NCBI GenBank assembly: GCA_020310875.1
Contig: MU260053.1
Location: 91,001-155,000 of the forward strand
Origin: Ceratopteris richardii
Lineage: Eukaryota > Streptophyta > Polypodiopsida > Polypodiales > Pteridaceae
Direction of reading: 5' to 3'
Length of the DNA: 64,000 nucleotides
This document shows, piece after piece, positions 47,966 to 60,781 of the stretch. Below the pieces are notes generated by a model. It was not told where the DNA came from and ran no database searches. It saw only the letters and a list, made by a program, of their open reading frames with translations. Position 1 is the stretch's first letter; the number at the start of each line of letters is the position of its first letter. A program made the translations under genes and the position numbers.

Positions 47966-50900
47966 TATGTACAATACCTAGCCTATGCACCTATGATATT
48001 TCTAGATGAGAAATTTGAACCCCATGGATAGATGGACATAGTGATGAACGAAGAACAATGAACTCCCCATTGTGATGAGGATGTACATGACATATCTCTG
48101 TTTATGTGTGAACCCTTATAAGATGATGAGGAGGAGGACTTAGAATCTTATGGATCCCTTTTGCAATTATGAGGAAGATTACCTGCATCTAGTCAATGTG
48201 AAATACCACAAAAGAAGTGACTTTAAGAAGGAGATATTCTTTGCTACTCATGTAGAAAATGAGGAAAAGAAAAAGAAACAAAAGAAAACCCCACCACTGA
48301 AGGAAGATGAAGAATCAATATTCTAAGTACTTGAGAAATTAAAAAAAATATGAAAATTGAAGGTAGGAAAATTTTGATGTGGATGCCAAAAAGAGAAGCT
48401 CTCATGGGAGAATTTTACAACAAAAAAAAAAAAGACTAAGAAGATCATGGTCACAATTTAAGATCAAGAAAAACAAAATATGTACATAGGAAATGACCTT
48501 AGTGACAAGGAAGAAGAAGAGTTAATGAATCTCTTGCAAGAGTACAGAGGTGTATTTGCTTGGATGTACAAAGATATGAGAAGAGTGGATCCCAACATTT
48601 TTTCACATGACGTTAGAGGCTACAAAACAAATATCGTACACTTATAATGACACATGCACCAAAAATAAAGGAAGAAATTGACCGATTAAAAGAAGCAGGA
48701 TTCATTTATGATTTTGAGCAAACCAAGTGGGCATCCCCCATTGTGGTAGTGTCCAAAAAGAATGGAAAATTATTTGTATGTATTAAATTGAAGAAAGTCA
48801 ATGTAGCAACCATCAAGGATAGCTATCTGCTCCCAATCACAAAGCACTTATTAGAACGTGTAGCAGGTAAGGAAGTATATAGTTTCCTAGAAAGTTTGTT
48901 AGACTATAATGAAGCAGTTGTAGCCCCTGAAGTGTTAACACAAGATGTTTTTTGCCACATAATGGAATCTATGCCTTCTGAGTGATGCTATTTGGGCTCA
49001 ACAATGCCTTGACAACCTTCCAACAACTCATGTGTCCTGCTTTTAAAGAACTTTTTCACAAAAATCTAGAAGTCTATGTGGATGACTTGTCTGCACATTC
49101 CCACATAAGACAAAATCATATCCCTGAGTTAAGGCAATTTTTTGACAAATTTATAGAGTATTGATTGTGTCTAAATCCTTATAAATGTGTATTTAAGGTA
49201 CATCAATAGATGAAGATAAATTGAGATCCATTGCTAAATTACCTCAAACTAGAATGGTGAAGGAAGTAAATGACTTCATGGGCCATTGTGGCCATTGTAG
49301 ACAATTCATACATATGTATGGAATAATAACTAATCCTCTTGGGCTACATAGTTTCAAGGAATGGAATTGTGGCCACTATAGACAATTCATACATATGTAT
49401 GCAGTAATAGCTAAGCCATTGTACAATCTTCTAACCCATTTTGAGTGGAATAAGGAGTGAAAGAAATCATTTTCATAACTCAAATGAAAGTTTTATTTAG
49501 ACCCAATCCTAACGACCCTTGACTAGAACAAATCTTTCCATTTCCACATCGATGCCTCTAATTTTAATATTGGGTGCATGTTATGCCCCACTGATGAAGG
49601 AAATATAGATCTACCCATAGCTTATGCAAGTAGATAATTGAATCACTATGACTGAATGTGAAGGGCTAGGCATGGTTTATGTAGTAAAGAAATTTTCCAC
49701 ATTATCTATTGGCCAACAAGTTTAAATTCTTTATAGACCATCAAGCCCTACTTTATTAGTTCAACAAACCTTGCAACATAAGAAGGTTAGTAAGATGGTT
49801 TCTCTTACTAATGGAATATGGTTTTGAGGTAGTAGTGAGAAAAAGGGAAACCCACTTATGGATTGATCACCTCTTACAACTTACTTTAAGAGAATCCCCA
49901 CAAGGAGTGTCGGATGAACTTCTTGATGCATATCTATTCAACCTAGAAGCAATTCCAAATTAGGCAAAGCAACTAGTGCCAATCCTAAATTTTGAACCTC
50001 CGAACCTATTATAAGAACGAATAAGAATGAAGTAATCAGATCCTAGAAGTACAATATATTAGCAACAATCAATAAGCAAGATGACCAAGGAATGTTATCC
50101 TATTACGTGGATGAGGAACAACACCACAGGTAGTTACAAGTGGCACATGAAGGCGCACTTGGCCAAAACTATTCTAAGCAAAGAACTCTACAAATTTTGA
50201 AGCTTTTAGGAGTGTATTGGCCAATGATGGAATCCGATGTGCATACACTGATTAAGCAATGTCCAACTTGTAATAGCATACCCCCAATAGTACATCAAAC
50301 TTTATATCCGATCTCATTGATACCTAATTGGAGTATCCCATTAGTTAGTTTCTTGAAGACAAAAACCTTTCCCAAGGAAATGACACTCGCTAGACAATAG
50401 GGTTAAACTTAGGAAGCTCAAGACTATGCTTTAATTGGAGACAACTGATACAAGCATGGGAGAATTAAACGGATATCTATGGTTGTCTGTACATGAGAAA
50501 GATTATTTGAGAATCTTAGAAACCGTACACAATAGTGTTGCAAGTGGACACTTTGGACCTAATCATGTCATTAAAACCATTCTATTTTCAAGTCTTTCGT
50601 GGTCCACACTTCACATGGATATTCATACCTATGTGAAAAATTGTGAAATATGTCAAACATCTCATTACCCTATAAGAAAAGATGAGATGCCACCATGACC
50701 CATGATGTGCATTCTCCAAGTGGGGCATATATTTTGTAGGACCCCTTAATCCTTCTACAAAAAAACTCTCATGCTGAGTACACCATAATTGCAAACCATT
50801 ACCTAAGTAAATGGGTAGAGGTAAAGGCTACACAAAATAATGAACCCATTTCTTGAACAAAGTCATTGAATACCTATTATATGAATTCATGTTCATTCAC

Positions 50901-51757
50901 AAGAAATCAACCCCTTACCATCCCTAAGATAATGGATAGGTTGAAAGCACGAATGAGGTCTTATCAATGTGTTAACCACGTTAGTGGATAACAAACACTT
51001 TGATTGGGACAAGCAGTTACATCATGCTATTAGGGTGTATCAAGTGGCTTATAAAACGATGCTCAATGCAACCCCCTTTCATATGCTTTTTTGCCAGAAT
51101 TTAGTGCTACCACTAGATTTCATGGTACCTACTTTGAAAGTAGCACAAATGCATCAATGGAATAGTCATGAACTATCCTCCAAGTTATTTGATTTGGAAT
51201 GCTTAAGAGAGATGAGATTGTGTGTAGTAGTAGGAATATACACAACCAATAAGAGACATAAAGCTTAATTTGATGCGACCTAGTACTGGTATACACACTC
51301 AAACAATGTGCCCATAAGCTAAGAAAATGTGCTTATGGACCTATGATTATCAATCAAATTTCTACAAGTGTTGCAGCGCAGTTAGAAACCCTAGAAGAAA
51401 AAGTGATGCCCAATTATGTTAGTGGTTGCAGAGTAAAATTGTATCGATAACCTCTCATGGAAAACGTGCTTACACAATTAAATCAAGCTAAGAAGAGTGG
51501 AGAGGAATAACAAAAAATTAGCGAAGAGGCACATGCTAATGCCCTCAAATGTATAAAACGAATGAAATTTAGTCAACAAGGCTTACTACCCAACCTCAAT
51601 GCCCCAAGATATCACATGGCTATGTGTCATACATGAACATGAGCCAATCCTAGCGTCATCTATCAAAGAGCATTCATATTAATTGAGCTAGGAGAGGGCA
51701 CTACAAGCAAGACAATCAGAGCCCTGCTTGACCACCACCATGCACTTATACATGGAT
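47966..51757 (+). mobile_element. Ty3/gypsy copy 5 (pre-RT linker to post-integrase segment)
   Basis: It begins in the acidic linker before RT (FLDEKFEPHG, matching EAFEPHG of gypsy 4 at 45415). Then come RT (48647-49164; WASPIVVVSKKNGKL, LEVYVDDLSAHS), RNase H (49500-49900), integrase (50130-51480; CEICQTSHYPIRKDEMPP, CGRVK-like end) and the start of the post-integrase protease-like segment (51610-51757; TIRALLDHHHAL). The right side is cut by copia D. Decay is heavier than in gypsy 4, with well over ten breaks. Confidence 0.8.
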
Positions 51758-54485
51758 ATGTAGGTGCCATACCTCAACACTCTCATGAGACAAATCTTTA
51801 TTCATGAGGCCAAACTTATGAAGAATAATGAGAATAAAAAAGGTAATCGATCCTCTACCCTTTACACAAATAAAAGAAAAGTAAATATAACAAAGGAAAA
51901 GGCAAAAATTATAGGAAGCACCTCCCAAGCTAACTTTGCAGATACAGGTAGAAGTTGAAGAGGAAGAAGTAGAGGAGGTAGACAAGGCACGGGGAGATCT
52001 CAAAGCTCCGCATCTTGTGCCATATGTACACTAACCAAGCACATCACAAAGCATTGTTTCAAGAACCTAAGGAACCAAACATGTAGAGGATACAACAAAG
52101 GTGAATATGGAGCTCCTAGAGGCAAATACAACAATTGATTAAGATAAAACAACAATAAATACAACAACAACAACTACCAAGGAGGCTGCAAGGGAAGAAT
52201 ATATTTCAACAATTACACTGATGCTCGGTCCAAAGAGGACTCACTCCTACTCATGAAAATGACAACTAAAGAAGGTAAATTAGATTAGCACGTGTTCCAC
52301 ATTGATTATGGATACTCAAACCATGTAGTAGGGAATATAGCATTGCTTTTATACTTGGAAGATCCAAAGAATACACATGAGGTCCAAACCATGTGGAGAA
52401 GATTGGGAATGTAAAGACTTTCAATGGTAATATGAATGTGTTGAGCAAAGTTCTCTATGTACCTAGTATTACTAAGAAATTGATAAGGGTATGTAAAATT
52501 CTGGAGAAAGGTTTGTAGGTGAGGTCCACAAAGCATGTAGCCTATGTAGAGGATCCATATCAAGGTTTCAAGAGGATAGACAAAGGAGAAAAAATAGGTA
52601 GATTTTTCACCTTTGAACTCCAAGACACTAGGAACATAACATTGTTCAATTATGGTAACCAAACCCTATCACAATTAGAGGTTTGACATAAAAGATTGTC
52701 TCACTTTGGAGGAAGATCCATGAAGCAAATTAGAAGATATCAAATTTTACTACGACTACCTAATATTTCAAGCAACATATGATTTACAAGTGAACTCCAT
52801 GTCAATTTGGGAAATATCACATGCAACCATTCACAAAGAAGGGGTACATACATGGAGACATTCTAGAGCTTGTCCACAAAAATGTTTGGGGACCAAGAAA
52901 AGAGCCATCCATCTCACGCTCAAGGTACTATGTATATTTCATAGATAATTGAGCAGATGGACCATAATTTATGCCATGAAGCATAAAGATGAAGTGTTCT
53001 TATGTTTTAAAAAGTATCTAGCTCTTCTGGAAAATAAAATACCTAAAACCCTAAAAATATTGAGGTTTGATGGAGGGGGATAATACTTATCCCATGTGTT
53101 TGAGTCCTACTTGCAAGATAAGGGAATCAAGAGAGAGAGATAACCACTAGATACACACCTAAGAAGAATGGAGTAGAAAGGAGAAATAGGATCATTGTGG
53201 AAGCAGCAAGGTCCATGTTAAATGGGAGAAATTACCAAATTACCTAAGAGTGGAGGTAGTATCCTCTACCACCTATTTCATAAATAAGCTGCTCTCAAAG
53301 TCCTTGGATGTTATAACTCCTTATGAAGCTTCGAATGGAAGGAGACCAAGCTTGGACCATTGCGGGATATTTGGGTGCATTGCATATGCATAGATACCAT
53401 CTCAAATCAGATGTAAAATTGATCCTAAGGCAGAGAATTGTGTCTTTATAGGCTATGACCTTAATCAAAGGGTTATATGATATCTAAACCTAACACCAAA
53501 GGGTTCATAGTGACTCAAGATGTAGTGTTTGATGAAAACAAATCTTGTTTTGGACATTGTAGGAAGATCAAGTTGCCATATGATTTGGACGAGGACTTTC
53601 CAACACTCTTTGAAGAGCCCTCATCTTATCAAGAGGCCAAGAAGAAGAGAGAATGGAAGCTTGCCATGGAAGAAGAAATTGAAGCTATGCAAGAAAACAA
53701 CACTTGGGAGTTGATACCCAAGACACCCAACATGCAGGCCACTAGCTCCAAATGCATCTATAAGGTGAAGAAGCACTTTGGTGGAACTATTAATAGGTAC
53801 AAGGCTAGGTCTATGACCAATGGATATACTCATATCCAAGGTACTGATTATGAAGATACCTTCTCTCTTGTGGCAAATATGCCAAGAACTAGGATACTTA
53901 TGAGTATTGCTGCACCCCAAAAATTGGAAGATATATCAGATGAATGTGAAGAATGCATTCCTCATTGGATGGATTTCAAGAGAGATATACATGGCTCAAA
54001 CACCTAGGTTTGGAGAATCACATTTTCATGAACATGTTTGTAGATTAAGGAATTCCTTATATGGGCTAAAGCAAGCTCCAAGAGCTTGGAGTCATGGGCT
54101 TGTGACCTACTTGCAGGACAAAGGATTTGTAGTGATCAATGCAGATCCTTCTCTCTTGATCAAGAGATCACATGGAGAAGTCATATACCTTTTTGTATCT
54201 GTGGATGAAATTATACTCACAAGTAATGGTGATGAACCTATCAGAAGAATCAAGCTACAAATGAAGGAGGAACTCAAGATTAGTGACCTAGGGTAGCTCA
54301 CTTACTTCCTTGGATTGAAAGTAGTGTAACAAAGATTCATGTTCTAAAGTAACATAAGCATATTATTGCATATATTGGAAGCTTAGGGAGTGTACTAAAG
54401 AGTCCAATTGAAACTTAAGCTATTTTGGATAAGGTTTTTGCCAGGATTTCATCAAGCAAAATGACCTATCAAGGTTCTCTATGTG
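51758..54485 (+). mobile_element. Ty1/copia element D (gag end to RT, broken)
   Basis: Parts: end of gag (IFIHEAKLMKNNENKKGN), Arg/Gly-rich stretch and zinc knuckle (CAICTLTKHITKHC, 52015-52060), protease start (HIDYGYSNHVVGN, 52300), GAG-pre-integrase (52680-52740), and integrase (about 52850-53450). RT follows, with EWKLAMEEEIEAMQENNTWE near 53650, YQMNVKNAFLIGWISREIYM near 53935 and YGLKQAPRAWSHGL near 54060. It ends before RNase H, and no LTRs are visible. The motifs are close to copia B, so the two are probably one family. Several breaks; fossil. Confidence 0.85.
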
Positions 54486-54756
54486 TTGTAACCTTCTTAA
54501 TTTTCCTTCAAAACATCTTTCTTAGCTTCTCAAAGTCTCGAAAATTATGCAAAATAGATGATACTTGACTTTCACAACACTTGGAAAAACAATTCTTCAC
54601 AAGTATCGTGCAACTTGGTTGATGCCACCTATCATATGCCATGACACTTGGTAAGTATCAACAATAATTAAAGATCACGATACTTGGATAGTTGATTCTT
54701 GAAATTAATGATACTTGAAATTGATAATACAAAGGTAAACTGATACTTTGCTAGTG
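54486..54756. repeat. Cluster of TACTTGG/ACACTTGG motifs
   Basis: Between copia D and gypsy 6 gag, the words GATACTTG, ACACTTGG and AATACTTGG recur about eight times in 230 bp at irregular spacing, separated by AT-rich sequence. No coding content is seen. It is probably degraded non-coding sequence of gypsy 6, beyond its gag. Confidence 0.4.
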
Positions 54757-56069
54757 TCACAATACTTGGTCCACACCATAGTGGTCACTTTCTGATTCTG
54801 TCAAGTCTAACTTTTTTCCTAGCCTTTTTGCAAATAGCTCTGCTACTTCCTCAACTGACGATGAGGGTTTTGATGTGACACTATTCGAGCATTCAAAACC
54901 TTTATAGAGTTTTGATACTTCTAGTTCCTCTTGTAGGTTATCTTCTATGTCACTGCACATTCTCACCCACTGGTCTAGAGTGTTTGGCTCTTTGAGGTAC
55001 ACATAAGATTGTAGTTTTTTGCTCAAGAGACCATCTAAAAACAAGGACACTTTTTTTGCTTTGTGTAGGTAGCTCTAGGTATGGACATCTCTATGTATTG
55101 CATGAATCTTTGTCCAACTAATCTTACTATCTCTTGGGGGGTCTACTTAAAACTATGGATCAAGGATGAAGTGGTGTATGATTCCACTCTTAGCGCTCAG
55201 TGATGAATGCTTCCATCAACTGTGACATATCTTGGTTGTTGAACGTAACGGTTGAAACCAAGCAAGGGATGTACCCCTTCAAGGTTAACCCAAAATCCTC
55301 GTATTGAGTGAACAATTCCTCTAGTTGATTCGTTCTCAACACCTTCTTGAAGTCAACTACGTGATCATAAGGATCTCTTGTGCCATCGAAGTAATTTTTC
55401 ATGGTTTTGACTACTTGCAAGGATCTCAATGTTCTCAAGTATTCTATTTGTCTAGGCAAAGGGAATTCATTGTCCTCTTTGTGTGACCTATGACCTCTAG
55501 TTTTCTCTCTCTCTCTCTCTCTCTGTGGTCTGCTTGTTCCTTGCTATGATCTACCTCTTCCTAGGTTGTGCGTAAAGCTTATTTTTGGGGGGCTCTCTAG
55601 TCTTCTCCCTTTGAATTTTTGAGGTGTTAGCATGTCCTGCACTAGCTTGCTTGTGTGAAGTTGGGGTTTGTGTAGAGCAAAAACCTTTTGGCCTTGCCAA
55701 AGGTGAGTCAGTTTACTATAGTCTAAGACTATATACATTTGTTCAGAATCATGGATCAAATAGGTTTCTTTTCTTGGATTATATGGGTCCTTCGACTCAT
55801 ACACAAGAAACTCGTTCATAATGTAGGGCTTCTTTGACCTAATTTTCCAAAAAGCTTACTTGGCGGCTTCACTAGCATAAAACTCCATGGTTCCATTGTC
55901 TTGAGGTATCTTGGTTGTGGCTACTATCTTTGTCAGCATATATTTTCTCTTATGAGTGTTTGGTAACTCCTTTTGATCTTCTTCATTAGGATATCTAACT
56001 TTTGACTTTGGATGAAAACTCCCAAAGTTGTTCATTCCATTAGCGTAACTAGTAACAACACACATCATT

Positions 56070-56959
56070 CCATGCTTGTCTATGTATGAACCATTCTCAA
56101 ATCTAACTACATGATGATCTAAACATTAGGGTTGCTTTGGATTTCTCAGTTGGGCCATTTATTTCCTCAAACCATCTTCATAGATGCAAGCATCTAATTG
56201 ATTGGTTCATATGTATTCTAATCATGTTTTATAAGGTCCTTTTGGCACCTCTAGGTAAACCGTCTTGGTGCTATAATGGGTCTCTCCATGCTATATGAAA
56301 TATTTGAATCATTGTTTTTGAGCTTAAGTTGGACTCATGGCCTCCTAATTTCTTTGACCATGACTTGGTAGTGCGATTGGCACTAGCTTATGAAGATTTC
56401 ATCTTTGTCAATCCACCTTGCCAATATGCTTTCCTGATCTCAAGTTCATTAATTTACCCTTATCCCTAAATTTTATGGTGCTCGTTTTACCTCAATCACT
56501 TGTTTGTTGATTATCCAATTATTTGCTTTGTTTTTTTTTTTATTTATTGTCTTGTAATCATGAATACTTTAAGTATCGCAACTTCCACGTTTTTCCTCAC
56601 TTTTATGTTCTTTTTCCTTTAGGTGTTTGAGTATCACAATCACAAAATTATTGATCTTGAACTCGACGTTCTTTAGTGTGTCTTGAACCTTTATGCTCCT
56701 AGGTTGCTCTAACTCTTAACTCTAAGGAGACACACTTAGCCTAGGCTAAAATTGACAAGGGTGGTTGAGTATTTTTTGACCTTAACTTCGAGCTCCACGG
56801 TGAGTTCCAATGCTCATGATGATGTCCCAAGTGATATTTGCAAGTTATCACTATGATGCAATGCTCTCCACACATTAGATCCCTAGAGAGTATATTGTAC
56901 CCTGAAAAACCACCATAAATCATTTATTTTGACAAAAAATACCTAAACTTTTGTCGAAT
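56070..56959. other. Leader of gypsy 6, no coding content
   Basis: AT-rich with no convincing frame on either strand. By position it lies between the palindrome array and gag on the minus strand. Confidence 0.45.
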
Positions 56960-57545
56960 AGATGGTCTTCCGTGACAAAGGGGGTTTGTCATGATAGGCC
57001 AGTAATTGCTGGCAAAGGGGGTCTATTGCGATAGGGCACTCTGTCTAGATAGATGGGGTCTATCATGATAAATAAGGTCTATTATGTTTTAGTCTGTTGT
57101 GACAGAGGGGGCTCTGTCGTGATAGACAGATCTGTTGCGATAGAGGAGTGTCTATATGGGTATGGTCTATCGTGATAGAGTGATCTATCATGATAAACGG
57201 TGGTCTATCACAAAAATGGGTTTGTTGCCAAATCGGTCTATCGTGACAAAGGGGGGTCTATCGCGAAAGAGGGGCCTTGTCATGATAGAAGGGTCTAGTG
57301 CAACAAAGGGTGGTCTGTCATGCCATTGGTCTATCTCGATAGAGTAGTCTATCATGATAGATGGGGTCTATTTTGAAAGACAATGGCTATTGAGTTTTTG
57401 GTTTCTCTCGATAGAGCCAAAAACTTGATGGTCTCTTGATGTATCTATACCATTGGAATGGTGTCTAGGAGCTCTCTAGGCCTGTGCCGATGTGTTTCCC
57501 AAACTATCACTTTTTCAGTCTATCACGATAGACCGGGAGAATCAT
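56960..57545. repeat. Array of ~24 degenerate palindromes (TCTATCRTGATAGA)
   Basis: Units such as GTCTATCGTGATAGAG, GTCTATCATGATAGAT, CTCTGTCGTGATAGAC and GTCTATCACGATAGAC recur every 16-35 bases across roughly 400 bp (56960-57380), with two outliers near 57400 and 57525. Spacers are often G-rich (AAAGGGGG). TCTATCATGATAGA is a perfect palindrome, and many units vary in a paired way (GTCTGTTGTGACAGAG). It lies in the untranslated leader of gypsy 6. Confidence 0.85.
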
Positions 57546-57654
57546 CTCAAGAGGCCGAAAAGGGACCATCATACCTGTGCAAGTCCCTGGAGCTGATGAT
57601 GAAGCAAAATCTACACAAAAACAACAACAAACACATAAAAGCAAGAATGCACTT

Positions 57655-57680
57655 TCGCTCTCTCTCTCTCTCTCTCTCAA
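57655..57680. repeat. (CT)n microsatellite
   Basis: CGCTCTCTCTCTCTCTCTCT runs within the gypsy 6 leader; a second, shorter CT tract lies at 55505-55522 near its gag. Confidence 0.9.
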
Positions 57681-57888
57681 ATAAGCAAATGAGGAAGTAT
57701 GAGGGGTGAGGTCTTCGATTTTTTACGAGGGTGAAGGTGGATGGCTATGGTGGATGGAGATCAAAATAAACAAAAAATAAACCAAAATATGAAATTTACC
57801 TAACAAAGCTTCCAATGTCGATACTCTACGTTCTTACCATCACACACTTGTCCTCAAGCTATTCTCCTTGCCAACAAAACCAAATTTG

Positions 57889-58345
57889 GTGTCAATCTAG
57901 GACAATGGTGAGTACCAATGTTGAGATGCTCCACCTCATAATTGTCAATCCGTGGAGACGTGAGCATGATATGATGATTGTGAAGGGTGATGTGAGTGAA
58001 GGTGAAGGTGAGAAGCACACAAGATGCACACACACATACACACACACAAAGGAGAAGCAAAGAGTATGAGCAATGGCATTTGTATTGATCTCAAAACTTC
58101 TCAATCATTACACAAGCTTTCTCGCCTCAAATGTCCAACCCAAAATATAAGCTCTCTAGCTCTATTTATAGATTTTTTCTAGCTTTAGATAGTTTTAGAC
58201 ATAATGTCCAACATAGTTAAAAATTAAGTCCTAAAGATGATTTGGGGGGTTTAAAGAGCTCCAAAGAATATGAAAATTGATGTATGGATTCTACCTAAGC
58301 TCCTCAAGCTCAAGAACGCTTCGGCTTGCATAAAATGGAGCACAT
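57889..58345 (-). repeat. 5' LTR of gypsy 6
   Basis: It aligns end to end with the plus-strand segment 17635-18092. A TATA box (CTATAAATAG on the minus strand, 58171-58162) is followed by the U5-like TG-rich tract and the conserved GGATTGACAATTATGAGGTGGA. The leader begins after GACACC. Confidence 0.65.
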
Positions 58346-59543
58346 GCTTACAAATTGAGTTTTTTTTTTAGTATATACAAGGGAAGTCATTGTTTTGAAC
58401 TTGAATTGTATGAATATTTAATCTTTGTTTTCATCTCTGATTCGCACACCTTAGTTTACATTCTCTCTTGTCTTCTATGCCTACTCCCTCTTGGTTGGCC
58501 TTGGGCTTGGATGCAAACACCCACTTTGTCCATGCATCCACACACATTTTTAGTGTGTGGAAAGCTTTCCTTTTAGAGTCCTTAGTCTAATTGTGTGGCA
58601 AATTTTGATATGAATAAGATCAAGCCCAAGTTTTTTGATATAAAATTTGAACATATTGATGTTAATTTATATGAATGCTTCATGATTAAATAATTTGGAC
58701 TATATTCTATGGAACTAGTAATGATGCATGATAGGAAATGAAGCCTCAACGAGCTAGAGTGGCGATTAAAACATGATCGAAATACTGATGATTTCAAAAT
58801 CTCATATGTTATTTTGTGATGATTCACGATGCATATGCACCTCTTTTTCACTACGTGTCTCCATGAGTTAGTCAATAAGAGGATCATTGATTTTATTAAT
58901 TGCACATGAAATATTAAAAAAATTAAATGAATATTTCTTGTGTAAACTATTGAAATATAATGTAACACTCATGACTCTTTAGTGGTTCAAATTTTCGAGC
59001 TTATTCATCATCATTTACATAGACATGTGGACTATTTACATTCGAGTTACCTTGCGAGTAAAGGCAAAATATGATGAGTAAAAATATAATAAATAAGTGT
59101 GAAATGGACTTAGAATGAACTATTTTATGGGCTAAATGTAGTAAGAAATCCAAAAAAGAATCCTTAGAAAAGTCCGTCAAATCCGTAGGAAGAAGGAGAA
59201 AAAAAACCTCAAAGATAAACCTCCGCTTTGTTACTCTACCATCGCTGTAATGCAACGCATTAAACCAAAAAAAAAGGAATCCCCTACGAACCAGACGACA
59301 GCTAGATAATCCTGAAATTGTAATTTTCTCTTGTAATTTTTCTATTTCAATTATAATTAAAGCATGTTTTTGTTAAGAAACCACCCAAGAAAAAGGGGCC
59401 ATTCTGCTCTGGCAATCATTCAACTTCCCTGTCTATTGAAATTTGAGGGTGCCTTTCGAATTCAGGACTACTGACGAGCACAATCTTCCCCCTGTGATCG
59501 ACTATCCCATCGCAGGATCGTCGAGGAAGTGTAATTCCACTCG
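58346..59543. other. Intergenic region and presumed MPP-alpha promoter
   Basis: No coding sequence is supported. The last 250 bases before the MPP-alpha start are the presumed promoter and 5' UTR. TATAATTAAAG near 59350 is a possible TATA element, but many AT-rich words occur here. A run of nine A lies near 59268. Confidence 0.4.
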
Positions 59544-59636
59544 ATGTTGAGTCTGGCACGTCGACGGCTCACCAAAGCAGTCCATGGCGGATTGCTTCGA
59601 TCCTGGGAAGGCCTCTGCTTCGAGCCTCTCACGAAT
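59544..59636 (+). CDS. MPPA: Mitochondrial processing peptidase alpha subunit, exon 1
   Basis: This exon encodes the N-terminal presequence: MLSLARRRLTKAVHGGLLRS is Arg-rich, lacks acidic residues and can form an amphipathic helix, as expected of a mitochondrial targeting peptide. It gives 31 codons and ends in phase 0 at AAT before GTGAGC. In plants MPP is part of the cytochrome bc1 complex, where the alpha and beta subunits double as the core proteins and cut presequences off imported precursors. The ATG at 59544 is chosen because it is in frame with the next exon through a clean donor. Confidence 0.75.
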
Positions 59637-59730
59637 GTGAGCCTTCCCCTCCTCCCCTCGCGTATGGCTGATGAGATAGATTTTTACGTCAGTTCCGGCG
59701 TTATTTTGACTAGAAATTATTATGTTGCAG

Positions 59731-59985
59731 ATAAGATGGTATGCCAGAAGGGACATTTCTTCTACAGCACCACGGCTCGCAATTCCTGCCCTGGCCAGGG
59801 AGGTGAATAAGGGAAGCTTTTTTTCATGGTTACTTGGTGAGAAACCATCTACCAATCTCCCACCACTATATGAAGCGATCCCTGGGATACAAATGCCACC
59901 TGTGCTACCTGACGATGTAACAGCATCAACAACTGAGATCACCACGCTCTCAAATGGCCTAAAAATTGCATCAGAGGATATCGCG
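59731..59985 (+). CDS. MPPA: MPP alpha, exon 2
   Basis: It follows a TATGTTGCAG acceptor, gives 85 codons in phase 0, and ends before GTAAAA. It finishes the presequence (RWYARRDISSTAP) and enters the mature protein with FFSWLLGEKPSTNLPPLYEA and TTLSNGLKIASEDIA, the usual start of the M16 peptidase fold in alpha subunits (TTLPNGVKIASE in other plants). Confidence 0.9.
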
Positions 59986-60086
59986 GTAAAATCATCTCGA
60001 AGTTCTTTTTCTCACTTAGGGATGTCGTGATTTCCATTCAGTATTTTTGCAGACTGCATGAACTTCTGTTTTTTCTCAAATTTTAG

Positions 60087-60383
60087 GGTCCAACAGTTAC
60101 AGTAGGTCTTTATGTGGATGCTGGTTCAATCAATGAGACGCCTCCAACAGCAGGATCTGCACATCTGTTGGAGAGAATGGCTTTCAAGAGTACTTTGAAC
60201 CGTTCCCATTTCAGATTGATTCGAGAAGCAGAAGCCATTGGAGCCAATATTATGGCTTCTGCATCACGTGAACAGATGGCATATACTGGAGATGTTATTA
60301 AAACACACATGCCTGAAATTGTTGAATTGCTTATAGATAGTGTCCGAAATCCAGTTTTCTATCAGTGGGAACTCAAGGAACAG
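60087..60383 (+). CDS. MPPA: MPP alpha, exon 3
   Basis: The acceptor is TTTTAG; 99 codons in phase 0; donor CAG|GTCATA. It carries GLYVDAGSINETPPTAGSAH, then LLERMAFKSTLNRSHFRLIR. In beta subunits the corresponding segment is HFLEHMxFKGT, the HxxEH zinc site. Here it reads HLLER, the expected degenerate site of a non-catalytic alpha subunit. EAIGANIMASASREQMAYTG and DSVRNPVFYQWELKEQ follow. It is fully open and strongly conserved. Confidence 0.95.
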
Positions 60384-60462
60384 GTCATAACTACAACTCT
60401 TAAGGATCATTGACGTAATACATCATGTAAAACATGATTTGAGATTGTGGGAATCGCTGCAG

Positions 60463-60630
60463 GTAGCAAAGGTGAAGGCAGAACTAGTTGAGATTATGAA
60501 CAATCCACAAAGCGTGTTGATTGAGGCACTACATACTGCTGGTTATCAAGGAGGATTAGCAAAGCCTCTTATTGCATCAGAGTCAGCTTTGGCTCAAACA
60601 AGTGCTGAATCCTTAGCGTACTTTGTACAA
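60463..60630 (+). CDS. MPPA: MPP alpha, exon 4
   Basis: The acceptor is GCTGCAG and the donor CAA|GTAAGT; 56 codons, phase 0. It encodes VAKVKAELVEIMNNPQSVLI and EALHTAGYQGGLAKPLIASE, the helical linker region of the first M16 domain. The intron before it is only 79 bp. Confidence 0.93.
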
Positions 60631-60781
60631 GTAAGTTTAAAATGTTTCTTGAAGTCAAATGCACATATTATATGACAGAGAGTTATAGAAGTCGGTAAGA
60701 GTGTTGGTTGTAAGAGTCACATGCAATTTGTTCACAAATTAATTGTTGTTCATGTTGAACATTATTGCTACTTTCCAACAG

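Larger units (their letters stand above)
54757..58345 (-). mobile_element. Ty3/gypsy copy 6 (5' LTR, leader, gag)
   Basis: On the minus strand: LTR 58345-57889; a leader of about 1.8 kb containing a CT/GA tract (57655-57680) and the palindrome array; an N-terminal gag extension (ESKDPYNPRKETYLIHDSEQ, 55800); and gag (55459-54757; RDPYDHVVDFKKVL, FTQYEDFGLTLKG, MSLFLDGLLSKKLQ) matching the gag of gypsy 4. No pol follows; the copy is truncated near 54500. Several breaks; fossil. Confidence 0.75.

Noticed and set aside
56960-57545. CRISPR array or tandem satellite
   Set aside because: Plant nuclear context; the units are too degenerate and irregularly spaced, and there are no unique spacers of fixed length or cas genes.
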